A DNA stretch of 64,000 nt from Cryptomeria japonica (GCF_030272615.1 NC_081405.1:475668008-475732007); one strand, 5' to 3'. Positions 1 to 12,767 are shown, counted from the first letter of the stretch. Made by a program: numbers and translations. Notes: generated by a model from the sequence alone, not told the origin.

Positions 1-728
1 GTTTGTTAACTATCACAATTTTTTGGGATGATGAATTTCCATGATGCTTTGAGGTTCATATCACAACTCTGGAGCTTTGCCCCATCTAATGTGGCTTTTT
101 TCCTTGTTGACAACTTCATTGATTTGGGGGCTAACTTCTTGTTTTACTTGCTCAACATTAATGATTCAAAAACCCGGTCGATCCAACACACCAAACATTT
201 CACTTTGTTTACGTAGATGCATCCTCCATGGACATCACATGAACTGATTCATGACGATTTGTTACAAAAAATGGTGCCAATTGCTGACACACCCACCATT
301 TCTTTTTATTAAAATGAACAGATTTCGAGTCACTGAAGGTGGCTTATGGCCCCTTTTATGCAGGTCTTCTTTGAAATCCAATGGATGGACTATCTCAGCT
401 GCTTTAACGGCCTTTAATGCAGTCATCATGACAACAAAGAGAGGAGGAGACCGCGTGTATTTAGAAGTCTTCGATCCATTAAAGAAATAGAACAATGTTT
501 GTAGGTCAAACTTCTCGTTTCTCACCGTGCTTATCTTATCCAAATCCACATCATGGTTGAGATATATATTTTTAAAATTGAAGAGGACACTTTAATAGAA
601 ATGAAGTGTAATGGTGGAAAATATATTTTGGTAAAATTAAGAATACATTTTAATAATTCTGAAAATACAGATCTAGGGAAGGGTATCAGTAGTCGTTATA
701 GCAAGTTTCATGCATCTTAAGTTCTTAA
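1..728. repeat. Diverged paralogous copy of the PR-4 gene flanks, gene missing
   Basis: Positions 1-169 align with 53093-53260, 171-242 with 53930-54056, and 246-728 with about 54835-55457. In this copy the 3' flank (up to the TGA end of the PR-4 reading frame) is joined directly to the 5' flank beyond the promoter, so the coding sequence, TATA box and proximal promoter (about 780 bp) are absent. A second gap removes the equivalent of 53261-53929. Shared landmarks are AACCCGGTCGA, GATTCATGACGATTTG and the CACCCACCATTTCTTTTT stretch. Short open frames here are non-coding by this comparison. Seen directly by comparing both ends of the window; loss of the gene rather than its insertion in the other copy is inference. 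Confidence 0.85.
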
Positions 729-856
729 AGGGCACATTTGATTTTTTTTATTTTCTTATTTTTTATTTGATTTTTTTGTACGACTTAAGAACTAATAGCT
801 ATTATTTTGGCTTTTGGATAGTTACAACAAATACGAGGTGATCCATTATGGCTCTT

Positions 857-976
857 GTCTATGGAGCCATCAAATTGCACATTTGATCATATTTATTAAT
901 TAACTGAAAAATAAAAAAGCTATTTTTTTTTAATTAATTAGTAGGGTCAAATGTGCAGTTTGATGGTTGCATAGAC
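857..976. repeat. Long imperfect hairpin (MITE-like)
   Basis: The left arm 857-905 beginning GTCTATGGAGCCATCAAATT is the reverse complement, with a few mismatches, of the right arm 931-976 ending GGTTGCATAGAC. The loop is about 25 bp and A/T-rich. It has the size and foldback form of a small non-autonomous DNA element or its relic. No clear target duplication was found. Confidence 0.6.
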
Positions 977-1279
977 GTTGTCGTTGTTATGTGCACAAGG
1001 ATTAAAAAGTGGTCATTTTGAGGGTTAAAATTTGCACAGTTGATCCAATACTTGTGTAAAAATGGCCCACTAATAATGTGCTATAGGTACCAATAAAGTT
1101 GCACAATTCTTGTAATTAGTAACTTTTTTCTCAACTAGTAAATATGCATGTGGGCAACTATTGGCTGAGTAGATTTTATAGTGGGTTTTAATTAACATGT
1201 TCCAATGCACTGTTATTAGAATATGGGTAGTAATTGGGCCCCTTCCTCTAGTCCCCGTATGAATAACTAATGTTCAAAT

Positions 1280-1865
1280 GATATATTTATGTAGATAAAA
1301 TTTGGGAATAAGAATGTTATTTTAATGAAATATGATTTTATTTATTTTATGATTTAAATTTGATTCATGGCTTTTATATTTGTTGATTTGGGTTATATAT
1401 GTCAAAGTGGATTTAAATGTAGTCGTAGATCTAGTCTCTAAATTTATAAATTTTAACTTTAATTATGTCTTTAAGTCAATTTTCTTCCTACTCGTTGTTA
1501 CTTACTAGCATGAGCACAAAAATGGTGTTTATAACACACCATTACATCATTATCTAGTATCAACATTGTAGCCAATTCCCTTGTGAATTCCTAATGCATG
1601 CATATGATATATTTATGTATAAATTTGGAAATTAAAATGTATTTTAAATTGGATTCGATTTTATTTATTTTTAACATTTAAATTTGTCTTGCTGTCTTTA
1701 TTATTTTTATTCAGAATAGCTAAGTAACAATGGATTTGAATGTATACGCAATTCTAATTTCTAAATTTATAAATTCAAATATTCAATTATGACTTAAGCA
1801 ACTCCCTTCTTGCTATTTGTTACTAATATGAGTGAAAAATGGTGTTTGTAGCACACACTATTATC
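1280..1865. repeat. Diverged direct repeat, two units of about 260 bp
   Basis: 1280-1545 and 1606-1865 start with GATATATTTATGTA and share an ordered series of matches (TTTTATTTATTTT, TAAATTTATAAATT, AATGGTGTTT, CACACxATTA). They are separated by about 60 bp. Nothing coding is visible. It looks like an old tandem duplication of non-coding AT-rich DNA. Confidence 0.6.
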
Positions 1866-2804
1866 AAAATTATAGAAATATACTGGACATATTATATAGT
1901 TGCTTGATGTCTTCAATCCTTATTCATACCATTAAATTGGCTCAAGGGGAATAGCTAAGGAGGATAACTCTTTCATAGCTAACTCCTATAATATCTAAAG
2001 ATTCCTCTAAATTGTAGACATAGTTTCACATACCCAAGGCAAATAAGTTTCTAAATATCAATGGTGGACAAGTCATTTTATAAAGAAAGGTCATTTCTAC
2101 AAATGCAAGGCTAAATCCACAAGTGACAATATCATTTTTTTAGCAACAAAAGTGAACTATTCTAGAGAACAAATCATCCTATAATCTATTAAAGTAGGAA
2201 TTCCAAATGTTATCATAGATCATCATTTTGTAACATTATTAGCCACTGGTCAACAATAAAATTCTGCAAGTTCCACACAAACATAAGCCCCTATTCTTTC
2301 TTTGTCATTTCAAAAACTATACTTTCATAATTTAATTTCTAATATTGTGCTTATATCTAGGGTAACTAACTTAAAATCAATTGGATAATCTTGGTTTATG
2401 CAATTATTTTAAGAGGGACATGCTTTGCACTTCCACAAAGTGCATTCACACACATGCACACACATATCATCGGCATGTGCTACCCGCAACATTAGCAACT
2501 TGTGGTCCCAAGTATAAAGAGAGATTTGCATTAACTAACCTTATCAACACTACCTAGAAACAAAGCGTCCTAGCCTATATAATCCATGGTATTGTATTTG
2601 TCTATGAGCCACTTAGCAATAGAGTATGCTAGTCCATGTGACTCATATCAACTACCTTTTTATATTCTTTATGGGTCACGTAACTACAAACCATGCTAAT
2701 GTTAATAATTCATAAAGGTGGTGTACAATTCCTAGCAACAAAGCATGCTAAACCTTGAAACATACCCTATATTTTTCTTAGCAATAGAGCACAATAGGAC
2801 TATA
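1866..2804. other. Unassigned AT-rich intergenic sequence
   Basis: No supported reading frame, RNA gene or clear repeat is visible. There is a weak recurrence of AGCAAxAGAGxATGCTA-like phrases around 2560-2800 that could be remnants of a short repeat. The stretch ends at the left boundary of element A. Confidence 0.4.
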
Positions 2805-4120
2805 TGTTAGTCCCAACCAGTGCTGAGAGGGGAGGGGTGAATCATCACTTTACCAGTTTTGCTCAATTAAAACTTTAAAATTAAGTTATCACTAACTTAA
2901 CATTCATCAATATAAATAACTATTGCAAAAGAATAACCATGCATGAAAAGAAATATAGTGATACCAAGATTTATCTCGTGAAAACCCAAATGGTAGAAAA
3001 CCACGGTGTGAGTAGGAACTCACAAAATTTGTACTCTTCTGGAGTATGCCCAGTGAAGAGCCATCCATGTTAGGAGATTACAACGACACTGTTAGGTGCC
3101 ACTCGGTTAAGGGATTTTGTCCAAGGTCTGTTAGTGCCTTTACCCTGTTAAAGGTAGCCTTATCAAAAGGTCTTAAAATCATCAGTTAAGATAACACCTG
3201 GTTAAGGGATTTTTACAATGGGACCTGTTTAAGTCCACCCTATTAAGGGATTTTAGTTGCAATGGTTAGAGAGAAACATAAAGATGATCTGCTAGAATGG
3301 CTACTAATTAGCTTGATCAGATCACACTGAAGAATCACACTATGTCTGTATCGGTTGTGTTTGTTCTGCACAACACTAATTTCTTGAATGCACCTTCAAC
3401 TCTGCCCTCTACCGATTTGTTGATCCTTGGATTCCACTTTGTCAGTCCTCTATCACTTGGATCACCACTCTATTGAACTCCACTCTACCGGTCCTCTGTC
3501 ACTCGGCTCTACCCTCTCTTAAACTCCCCCTGTGAACACTTTTACTTTTTCTCAATTCGCCTTGACAACAACCCTCTCAAGAATGAATTAAATGATTATA
3601 TTGACCCTACAATTTGTCGCCAACTTTCCCTCCAAAATATTCCATTCAAAATTTCATTATCATGCCTTAAATCATGCCCATGAGATCATTGCAGGAATCT
3701 CTGTCAAGACAATCGAACATGTTGATAAGTTTGTCGGTTGACTTGAGAAGACTCTCGGTTTAACTAAATGTTAACTGAATGTTACCAGTCTGTCAATTAC
3801 AGAATCTTCCATTGTATCGATCAAAATCTGTCTAGTCGATTTCCTCCTATACAGCGATCTGTTCTTTGCTTAGTCGGTGGACCTCTTCTGTGTCGATCTA
3901 CTCACCGCTACCCGATCTACTTATTGCTTGCCAGTCTACTCACTGCTTGTTGGTCTACTTGCTATTTGCTGGTCTACTCACTGCTCACCGCTACCCGGTC
4001 TACTTACTGCTTGTCGGTCTACTTACTACCGATAGACTGTGAAGACTTAAGAGATGATGTTGCCAACAATGGCAACCATATCATTCATCAATCATACAAA
4101 AATGCATCAGAATGCCAACA
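2805..4120 (-). repeat. Element A 3' LTR (about 1.3 kb)
   Basis: It begins TG at 2805 and ends CA at 4120, immediately before the polypurine tract. The first 360 bp match the 5' LTR remnant at 9455-9816. Positions about 3895-4030 hold a degenerate 20-bp minisatellite (TCACTGCTTGTCGGTCTACT-like), which makes a spurious open frame on the plus strand. Confidence 0.85.
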
Positions 4121-4267
4121 AACTCCCCCTTTGGCATTGGTGGCAAATACTACAAACCGCTACAAAACTGTGTCAGTTCTGGCCCCTGTAACCTATAACT
4201 CACACTGTTCAAGACTCCAAAATTTCCCCTTTTGCCATCAATGGCAAAGACTATCCAAAAGAATTTT

Positions 4268-7200
4268 TCAAAATAAAGCAAAAATCTCTTTGAAGTTTTC
4301 TTGAGCCACTTTCAAGGAAGATTCCCATGAAGATTGAACATGTTTCATGGTGGTGAAGTGGCCATGTAAGACTACAATGAAGACCTCTATATCATCAACT
4401 ATATTATAGTCAGGTTCATTTATTAGGCGGCCTAGTTCTTTAATATTCAGTTGCATGAAATTAATAATTGGTGCTAAATAGCACTGGAGCTCTAACAAAC
4501 AAAGACTTATTTTGTCTTCTTCATCTTTCAACCTTCTGATTTCATGATTTAGCATTTTGGCTTTTATAGTAAAGGTTGATGCTAACCTGGTAAGAGGATC
4601 AAAAGAGCTTATCAGATCTTGAATTTCCTTTTGATTCTAATTTCTTTTATTTTCTAAGTCTTTGATTAAGGTAGGAAAACTTGAAGATTTCACCAATAGT
4701 TGACCAACTTGCTGTAGTATATTTTTAACTTCTTTTGTTCTTGTGGAAAGAGAAACTTTTCCAACTGATATTTGTTCCATTAAGTTATCTCCTCTCTTTG
4801 TTTCATATTGCCTTACTACAACCTTCTCCAAGTCAGTTTCCTCTGAACTAATTGCTTTAACAAGAGTATCCAACTGATCAATAATGGGTGTAGTATCATA
4901 GACTATAATGTCTGGGATTAGTTCAGAGAGAATTGTCTTGGAAGAAGTGAGAATTCTTGCCTTCTTTTTCTTTCTTCTCAGTTTAGCCTTTTCAGCTTGG
5001 ATTCTCAGTTTTTTTGAGACTTTCATCAATTGCTTAGGGGTCATTTTATTTATATCAATGATTGAGTCTCCTTCTTCTTCTTCCTCTTTTCCTTCTTTCT
5101 TTTATACAGTCTCAACTTCTGAGCTAGTTGTTGTGATTATTCTTACCTTCTTCTTCTCACTTTCATTTTCTAAATCCAACTTCCTCTTTGTCGAAGGAGT
5201 ATTGATCACTGCTTTATTATCCTCTGCTTTCTTCTCTTCCTCTTTTCCTTCCTCTGCTTTCTTCTCTTCCTCTTTTCCTTCCTCGGTTTTCTTATATTCC
5301 TCTTTTCCTTCCTTTGCTTTCTTCTCTTCCTCTTTTCCTTTCTCCGTTTCCTTCTCTTCCTCTTTTCCTTCCTTGATTTTCTTATCTTCCTCTTTTCCTT
5401 CTTTAGAGAGAATAGGATTTTGTGTCAATAAGGTTCTGTGAGGTGTATCCTCATAAGGAATGTCTTCAACTATCACTTCATCTTGACTGGGAAGCTTAGT
5501 TTGATCAGCTTCCTTCACTGGTGAAGTATGAACCACTTGTTCGATATCCTTTGTCAGATTGGGAATGTCTGACACAACATTTCCTATGATGTCCTCAACT
5601 CTAAAAGTATCAAAGTCTTCAGTGGACTCTTTTTCCTTAGCCTTTCCTTTGTCAAGGGCAGTTGCATCTTGGTCCTATTTTGTTTCCTTTTCTATTTCAT
5701 CTTCAGCTTCCTTTTGTTGATCCATAATTTTCTTCCACAAGGAAACACCTTCAGCGTGCACTACTCCAACTTCACCTACTGCCACTCTCCCAGTTCTATT
5801 CCTTACTCTAAATTTTTGAATGCATACTTCAGCTACTAGTGAAGCTTGATCAAGATCAAAGTCATGTTGCACTTCCATGAGTGCTTTTATTCTGAGTTCC
5901 TTTTCAGTAGCTAGAGTTGTTTTCCATCTCCCTTCAATTTGATATTACAAATCTGATGGGATTATACCATATAATTCACTAGGAGTCCTACAAAACTTGT
6001 TCAAATTCTAGATCAGGGCTTCCTCAATTTTCCTTTTGTCTTCTTCGTTACTAAGGGAATATCTTCTCCCAACACCGATAGACCTCCAAATTATTTGATC
6101 CCATGCACCAACTCATCAATTGTTGGGGATTTGTTCCTTCCACTTCTTCTAACCTCCTTTATTTCCATATCTTATAGGGTATTAGTGATATCACCCTCTT
6201 TCTCATCCTTTTCCTTTGAGTATGTTGCAGGCTTGGTTGTTGCAATCCCCTTAGGTTTTGTCTTTGACACTTTCTTCTTCCCACCTATTAATTATTCATC
6301 TTTAATAGGTGTGACCCCTATTTTCTCACTAGCACCAATGGAGGTAGTGGCACCAGATGCTTCACTTCCATATTTCTTGTCAAGTGTATCAATAATTCTT
6401 CTTACTTTTCTTTTCATGATTGGCACCTGAAGTTCCTGTTTTATTTTGGAGCTTGCCTCCTCACATGTTCCAAATCTCTTTGCCTTTGAGTCTACCGGTT
6501 TAGACAGAAGAATATTGGCATGAATTTTAACAAGATCTATTGCAACATCATAACCCATAGGTGTAACCCAAAAGGCTTTGGGTTGAACTTCTTGAATGAT
6601 ACAACAATCTATGTCTACAAGAAAACAAATGTTGTCTTTATATTTCTGTACTATTTCAGTTGGAATTCCTTGAAATATCCCCACATTGTTTCACCAAACT
6701 TATCTCCTAGATCCCTAGACATTTCACCTATCTGAACCATGATAGGTTTCTCTTCAGACCATACTACCTTACCCTTAACGGGGAAAAAGTTTTGCACATA
6801 GAAAAATATACATACCAGAAGTGAGCCATATTTAAAATATTGCTTCTTGTCCTTCTTAATTCTTTCCATGTTCACCATAAATTGGCTTTTAATCATCTCA
6901 CATATATCATAGGTTTCATCCTCCTTGATTATTCGATAGCCAACATGTATGGCACCGCTCGAAACACTATTCATCCGACTTTATTGATAAACCCTGTAAC
7001 CCAGCACTACAGAGGCAAATCTTACTTCGGCATCCTCAATATGGGTGATTGTCATTGCTCTACTATCACATCAGAATTTGGTTAACCAAATGACTTCAAA
7101 TGATGAAATCATTCTTAGGGTTAATGCTTGACCGGTTGCACTAAACCCTATCACTCTTAAAATCATCTCCTTTGTAATCTTGATTGGTGCTTGAGCTTCC

Positions 7201-7557
7201 AGCCACAAAAATTGATCATGAACCCTTCTCAGTACATACCTAACCCATTCATCATGAAACTAATCAGGAAAATTAACAACATTATCCAAACCCTTGGTCT
7301 TCAGAGAGAAATTTTGCCTTCAATTGATCATTAATGCAGAACCCTTTAAACTTATTTCGAATGAACTTGTCTCCAAGTTCTTCTAGCTTGCAATGAATGT
7401 AGGAGCGAATGTCTTCTACCAACAATACACTGGAGGGAACAGATGATAAAGCACCGGTCATGTCAATTTCACCAGCTTTCATCGGATGCAGCTTGAACTT
7501 GGGTTAGGGTTCTTTGATAGCTTCAACCAACACATGAGTTGAAATCAGCGCTGCCAT
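4268..7557 (-). pseudogene. Element A ORF2, unknown conserved protein, interrupted
   Basis: The likely ATG is at 7557. The frame is then broken by stops into pieces at 7282-7482, 6651-6974, 6292-6684, 5675-5878, 5102-5575, 4637-5044 and 4268-4555. N-terminal blocks align clearly with ORF2 of element D: VED(I/V)R.Y.HC..E(E/D)LG, (M/L)NSVSS..I, and ICF.V..D with W...MGY(D/E)V and P(V/I)D. A variable middle with a Lys/Glu decapeptide repeat follows, then a helical C-terminus near the LTR. I do not recognise the family. Its place next to the 3' LTR is that of the extra (env-like) ORF in SIRE-type Copia elements, but no signal peptide or membrane segment is convincing, so that link is positional only. 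Confidence 0.65.
5219..5404 (-). repeat. 30-bp coding minisatellite (Lys/Glu decapeptide)
   Basis: About six tandem copies of a 30-bp unit (plus strand TTTCTTCTCTTCCTCTTTTC plus 10 bp). On the minus strand it reads as KKAEEGKEEE-like decapeptides inside ORF2 of element A. The unit is an exact multiple of three, so copy-number change keeps the frame. Confidence 0.85.
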
Positions 7558-8120
7558 GATGACCTTCCAACAAACTTTTCTCAGATGGAGTTGAATACCT
7601 TCTCCTTAGAAATACCAAACACCTCTATTACTCTGCTTGACCCGCACAAATATTTCTTAGCAAGATTCAAATCGCCTTTGATCGCACAGGAGCTTGAGAG
7701 ATTTCACAAGAAAACAGGATAAATAAAAATGTGTTGATATTTCCTTATTTATCCTTGAGATTTATCAATGTTATACTACAATGGTTAGTTTAGAAACTTA
7801 CAACTTAAAGTACACTGATTTCAATTTACTGGTTGTTTGTTACTGATATCGATACACAAACAACTAACTCACAAGATATTCTTCAACCAAGAACTTTTAG
7901 ACTAGCTTTTATGCATCACAACTATGCAAATATACATATCCTTATATTTGATAAGGGGATTCAAAAGTAATCTTACCATATGTGCTCCCCATGGGCATCA
8001 GTATGCCTAGTTAGAAGAGGAACTATCATCACCGATGGATGATGACTTGGTTTCAGAATGACCATCTCCTTCTTTTCCTTGTTTCTTCTTGATCCATGTT
8101 TTTTTCATTTCATTTCTTAC

Positions 8121-9396
8121 TTATTCAGTTGTCTTCTTTCCTTTTAGGTCATTTTTCTCTTTCTTCTTGCTAAATCGGTTCTTGTATTCAGACCGGTTGT
8201 AGGATCGACCCTTGCATTCTCTGGCTAAGTGGTTGATCTTAAGGCAGTTGAAGCATGCCATACTAGTTGTCCTCCATGGTCCTGAATTGTTTCTTTGGCC
8301 CATTCTCATTCTACAGTTTTCTACAACATGACCATAATTACCACACGTGGAACAGGTGCCATTCAACTGATTCCTCCTTTTGTTAGGACTGACCAGTTTG
8401 AATGGTGATCTTGATACATTTGACTTGAACCTGCATTCTTCATATCTGTGTCCAAACTTATTGCATGTGGAGCAGTGTCCATTAAATCTTTTTCTATTTG
8501 GCAGACTGCTAGATTGAGATCTAAACTCATAAGCAGTCTGGCCATACTTATGACAATTATGGCAGCATCCATCAAAGGTGGAAATCTTCTTTTGATTAAC
8601 CGATTTATTTCTACAGTCATTAGTCTTATGACCCGATTTACCACAATGATTACAAGAGGATTTGGAAAACTTCATACCTTTCACTTTTGAATGGTTCCTT
8701 TTATCATCCTTCATCTTTTTGGATTTAGATGATTCTCCAGTTTCCATAGGACCTAAACAGGGGTAACGAAGGCCGGTTGTATCCTTTGTTCTTTTCTGAG
8801 CCTTCAACTGTTTATCTACCTTCTCAGAGCTTTCATTGAATTTCCTCAACTTCTCATTTCTCTCATTTTTTAGTTTTCAACTCTCTCTTGAGTTGTTCAA
8901 TCTCTTTCACCATCTTTTCTTTTTCTTCTTTGTTGTCATGAAGTTGCTTATGTATGTATTCATTCTCCTGAGTGGGAATTCAGATTTCTTCATCTTTCTC
9001 AATCATGATTGCATCATTTTCTCTCATAGCATCTTCAACAAGCCTCCTGGCTCTCTCAGCTTTTGACAGATCTTATTCTACCTCCCTCTTTCTTTCATCA
9101 GCACTTCTGCTAGCTTCCAGTATCTCAGTCATTCTTAGGGCCTGACCTTCATGTTCTCTTTTGAGATGTGTGACTTCTTCGGTCATCTTCTTGTTCTTTT
9201 TCATGAGTTTTGAGACTGCTTCTTCAACTTCTTCTGATCCACTATGTTCAGATAATTGATCTATGTTGTCTTGACTCTCATTTATTTGTTGAGCTAATTC
9301 CTTTCTTTTTGCAAGAGATGTTATGAGTCTCTCTTTCAGCTGAGCAATAATTTGGTTTGCTTCATCAATCTGTTTCTGATACTGATATTCTTCCAT
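8121..9396 (-). pseudogene. Element A ORF1: coiled coil plus zinc-knuckle gag-like protein
   Basis: The frame is open from inside the primer site; the first ATG is at 9396 (MEEYQYQKQ). About 100 residues of heptad-like coiled coil follow (to 9073), and after a frame change a basic region has five C-x2-C-x4-H-x4-C type knuckles between 8700 and 8200. Clear ones are CNHCGKSGHKTNDC, CSTCNKFGHRYEEC and CSTCGNYGHVVENC. One, CHNCHKYGQTAYEF, has lost its His and last Cys. Zinc knuckles of this type bind nucleic acid in retroelement Gag. A standard Gag capsid domain is not evident. It is homologous in layout to element D ORF1. Frameshifted, so probably not functional. Confidence 0.75.
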
Positions 9397-9440
9397 GATC
9401 TTTATCCTCAATTTGTCAAGCTTCACTCCAGAGGAATATG

Positions 9441-9452
9441 GCTCTGATACCA
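9441..9452 (-). other. Element A primer-binding site
   Basis: GCTCTGATACCA, minus-strand TGGTATCAGAGC, complementary to the 3' end of plant initiator-Met tRNA. It lies two bases inside the 5' LTR boundary. Confidence 0.85.
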
Positions 9453-9454
9453 AT

Positions 9455-9816
9455 TGTTAGTCCCAACCGGTGCTAAGAGGGGAGGGGTGAATCAACACTT
9501 TACCAGTTTTGTTCAATTAAAACTTTAAACTTAAGTTATCACTAACTTAACATTCATCAATATAAATAACTATTGTAGAAGAATAACCATGCATGAAAAG
9601 AAACACAGTGACACCAAGATTTATCTCATGGAAACCCAAATGGGAGAAAACCACAGTGTGAGTAGGAACTCACAAAATTTGTACTCTTCTGGAGTATGCC
9701 CAGTGCAGAGCCATCTATGTTAGGAGATTACAAAGACACATTTAGGTGCCACCCGATTAAGGGATTTTGTCTAAGGCATGTTAGTGCCTTTACCCTGTTA
9801 AAGGTAGCCTTATCAA
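9455..9816 (-). repeat. Element A 5' LTR remnant
   Basis: About 360 bp matching 2805-3165. Similarity stops abruptly at 9816, where element B begins with TG. The rest of the LTR is not found elsewhere in the window. Confidence 0.8.
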
Positions 9817-11050
9817 TGTTAAATACTTGAACAGTCCCAAAGACACTAAGAGGGGGGGCAGTGAACCAATGTCTAACTGGTAAACAAAAGATTTAAACTT
9901 GTTTTCATCTTTATAACCCAAATTAATATACAGATAAACAAGCAATAAAGCAATAAAGAGAAATAACAATATAACCATCAATGCACACCATAACATAGAT
10001 ATTTTTGGTGAGGAAACTCAGTAGGGGAAAAACCTCGGTGGGATTTGTGACCCACAATATTTACACACTGGACAATACGAATAAATATTACTTATACAAT
10101 AGGGGTCTGCACATGTAGGAAGACCAACAACCTAGAGCTCACTGCTCAATCACAAAAAGGAGTCACACTGACTACAAAATTGGATGATTGAATCCAATGA
10201 CAATGTATTGCTCAAAATAGCATTTGCAATGCTAGATTCAGTACCAGTTTAAGCTCTATCAAATACCTCTTTCATAAACCTTTCTTCACTCTGCTCTACT
10301 CTTATTCACTCATAAAATTATTACATCAAAATGCATATACAGATATTTTCTCTCATATTCATTACCTAATTAATAGCCTTCCTTTGCTCACATACCATAC
10401 ATACCTTTTTTCACTTACAAAATGACCTATAAGATCTCATACATTTATGAGTCTTTACAGTACATCATGTTGGCTATACAATAATATTACAATACAAAAC
10501 AATATAATTTCCATGTTGGCTCAGAGTGCCGATAAGATCTTCTGTCGATGTAGACTGGGTGCCGGTGTGAATAATCTTGTTGTGCCTGTCGGTGCCGATA
10601 GATGATGTCTATTGCCGGTGTAACCTGTGAACCATATTACCAGTTGGTTGCCATCAATGACAACATCAACTATTCTCATCTAAGTTTATAATGCCAACAA
10701 TCTCCCCCTTTGGCATTGATGGCAACACTCATGAGAAAAATCCAAAAATAAAGTCCAAAACTGATCCAAAAATAGGAGTGCTCCCCCTGAGCAAATGATC
10801 TCTTCTGTATATTTTTCTCCACACTACTACTCTCTCTTTGACATCAATGACAATGGATGTCAAAAAAAGTCAAAGAATTCAAATATTCTACCTCAAAGCC
10901 TATATTTGATTATTTAAAATTTGATAGATATTTGCCAAAATTAGATTAAGACTCTGCATGAATTTAGTGCTATCATAAATAATGGTTTTAGTATGTTGGA
11001 TCATACCAATCAGATAATGCATATATTGCTCCGGTGATCTTTCTCCTTGA
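9817..11050 (-). mobile_element. Element B: LTR plus truncated internal end
   Basis: The LTR spans 9817-10699 (TG...CA, about 883 bp) and is followed by the polypurine tract ATCTCCCCCTTTGGC and a leader-like sequence close to that of element D (GCTCCCCCTGAGC, CTTTGACATCAATG). It is a minus-strand member of the same superfamily as A and D. The internal part stops near 11050, and the other LTR is absent. Confidence 0.75.
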
Positions 11051-11469
11051 ATTGTCCCTGATCCCTGGTCGAGTCAATCATGCTTCGAGTATTCTTGCGC
11101 TTCCATCTTGCCTATTTGCTTTCACATCATGCTTATGCACTAGTAGGTGAGATCCACAAACAAAGCTATTTGAAGGAGAAAGAAGGACAATGGAGCCACA
11201 TGAAGGAGACATTCAAGTTTGCAATGGTTTGCGTTTGAATTGATGTCTTGTTTTCATGTCTTTATTGAGTGTTTTTAGGATTGTTATCATTGCATTTGAG
11301 TTTTCATGATTGAACTAGTTTAATTAGCATTGCTTTGATGATTTCCACATTTCCTATCTACATTAATTGGTGAACCCGATGTGAACTAACCCCCTAACCA
11401 TCCTTTTGAGTGCTTTTGAGATGATTTGCAGGTCTAAACCCAAGAAATAGGGTAATGTAGGGCTTTTTG

Positions 11470-11655
11470 AGAACTTCTGCGCCTGTGTAGGAGCAATTTG
11501 TGCCTATGTCAAGCATTCTGTGCCTGTGTTATGGACTTATGTGCTTCTGTCAAAGGGATCTGCACCTGTGTTGCATTATTCTACGCTTGTGTTGCATCAT
11601 TCTGCGCCTATGTTACATCATTATGTGCCTGTGTAAGACATTCTGCACCGATGTA
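11470..11655 (+). repeat. 20-22 bp minisatellite
   Basis: About nine degenerate copies of TTCTGCGCCTGTGTTGCATCA-like units in the 5' internal region of element C. The open frame across them (Cys/Leu-rich) is a by-product of the repeat. Confidence 0.75.
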
Positions 11656-12767
11656 GGGCTAGAAACAGAGGTAAAATGTAGTGTTTCTTGCAAATTGTTT
11701 TGTTTTGCATTCTGTTTCTGCTTTTTGGTTTTTTTGGTACTAATCCTTTATGCAGCACCTTGGCATTACGCATGGCAAAGACAACAAATGAAACTACTAA
11801 CAAATTTTATGCAGGTTTGATAGTCAAAGACTAAACAAATTAAACTTCTGACTTGGTGATTTTGCAAGTTGCCTTATACTCCAACTAAACCTTGTGTTTG
11901 TAATTTATAATTAGGCACCTAGTTTTGATTGCTAAGTAGGATGGAATGAACATATGTTTGCTTTGATTGTTGAGTTTGACATTGGAGTAGGAGAGTATGC
12001 TCTCATCCTTCTTAGGGTGATCAGAAATCCAGATCTTCGATACCATTCTCATGTTTTGATTATGTGTTACCTTTAGAGGGCTTGCCTTCCCGACCATTTC
12101 CTCTTGCAAGCAAGTGACAATCATGAGAAGGGAACAACCCAAAGTGAGTACGGCTAGAATACCTTGGCATTCTAACTCACTATAAATAAATACCTAATGA
12201 GCAAAAGCTTTCAAGGAAGGGTTACGTGGGAATTGCAGTTACTTGGGAAGTGATGACTCTTGGACTCTTTCTCATATCAACATCTAAGTAGGGCCTCAAG
12301 GTCTAAATCGTGCTTGTGTGACTACATTTGTTTGGTATCTTGGTGGGCTTAATGTCTCAATCACGCTTGCATGACACCAAGGAGTAACGCTTAATAGAAA
12401 TCCTTACTAAACACCTTGTATTTAGAGGCCAAAAATCCTTCTAGTTGCTTGAGAAGGACAAGTTCGGATACTTGGAAGAGATACTAAGTTTGCCATGCGG
12501 AGATTTCCATGGGGACTAATGCTTGGCTGCCCTGAGAAGTGAGTGTCGTGGAGGGGAGCCCGTGGGGTCAAGCATCTATGTATTCTCCTTGAATCTCATA
12601 ATTAGTCTACCTCTCAAGTACCTACTACCCTTGCCTACCATAAGAAATGTGTGAATGAGCATGATTGTCTTGAGTCTAAGTTGAAATATCTTGTCTTCTT
12701 TTCTTGTCAAAAGTTGAGTTGTGTCTCATTTCAAAAACAATGACTAATTGATCCAAATTGACATGAT

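Larger units (their letters stand above)
2805..9816 (-). mobile_element. Element A: pol-less LTR retroelement, minus strand
   Basis: Direct repeats start at 2805 and 9455 with TGTTAGTCCCAACC. The left LTR ends in CCAACA next to a polypurine tract (plus-strand AACTCCCCCTTTGGC), and GCTCTGATACCA at 9441-9452 is the complement of a TGGTATCAGAGC initiator-Met primer site, so transcription runs right to left. Between the LTRs lie ORF1 (coiled coil plus zinc knuckles), about 560 bp of spacer, and ORF2. No reverse transcriptase, RNase H or integrase motifs are visible in about 5.3 kb. The primer site and tract are of the type known in Copia elements such as the SIRE lineage, where an extra ORF follows pol; here pol itself is missing. 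The 5' LTR is cut at 9816 by element B. Confidence 0.85.

Noticed and set aside
262-549. Small minus-strand gene at the window start, repeated near 54897-55088
   Set aside because: It is non-coding PR-4 upstream sequence; the paralogous copy does not keep the frame.
3768-4304. 178-codon open frame
   Set aside because: Lies across the 3' LTR minisatellite of element A on the antisense strand; no family features.
5102-5441. Plus-strand Ser/Phe-rich membrane-like protein
   Set aside because: Antisense of the Lys/Glu repeat of ORF2; the hydrophobic look comes from TTC/CTT codons.
9441-9455. tRNA gene
   Set aside because: Only the 12-bp primer-site complement is present, with no cloverleaf.
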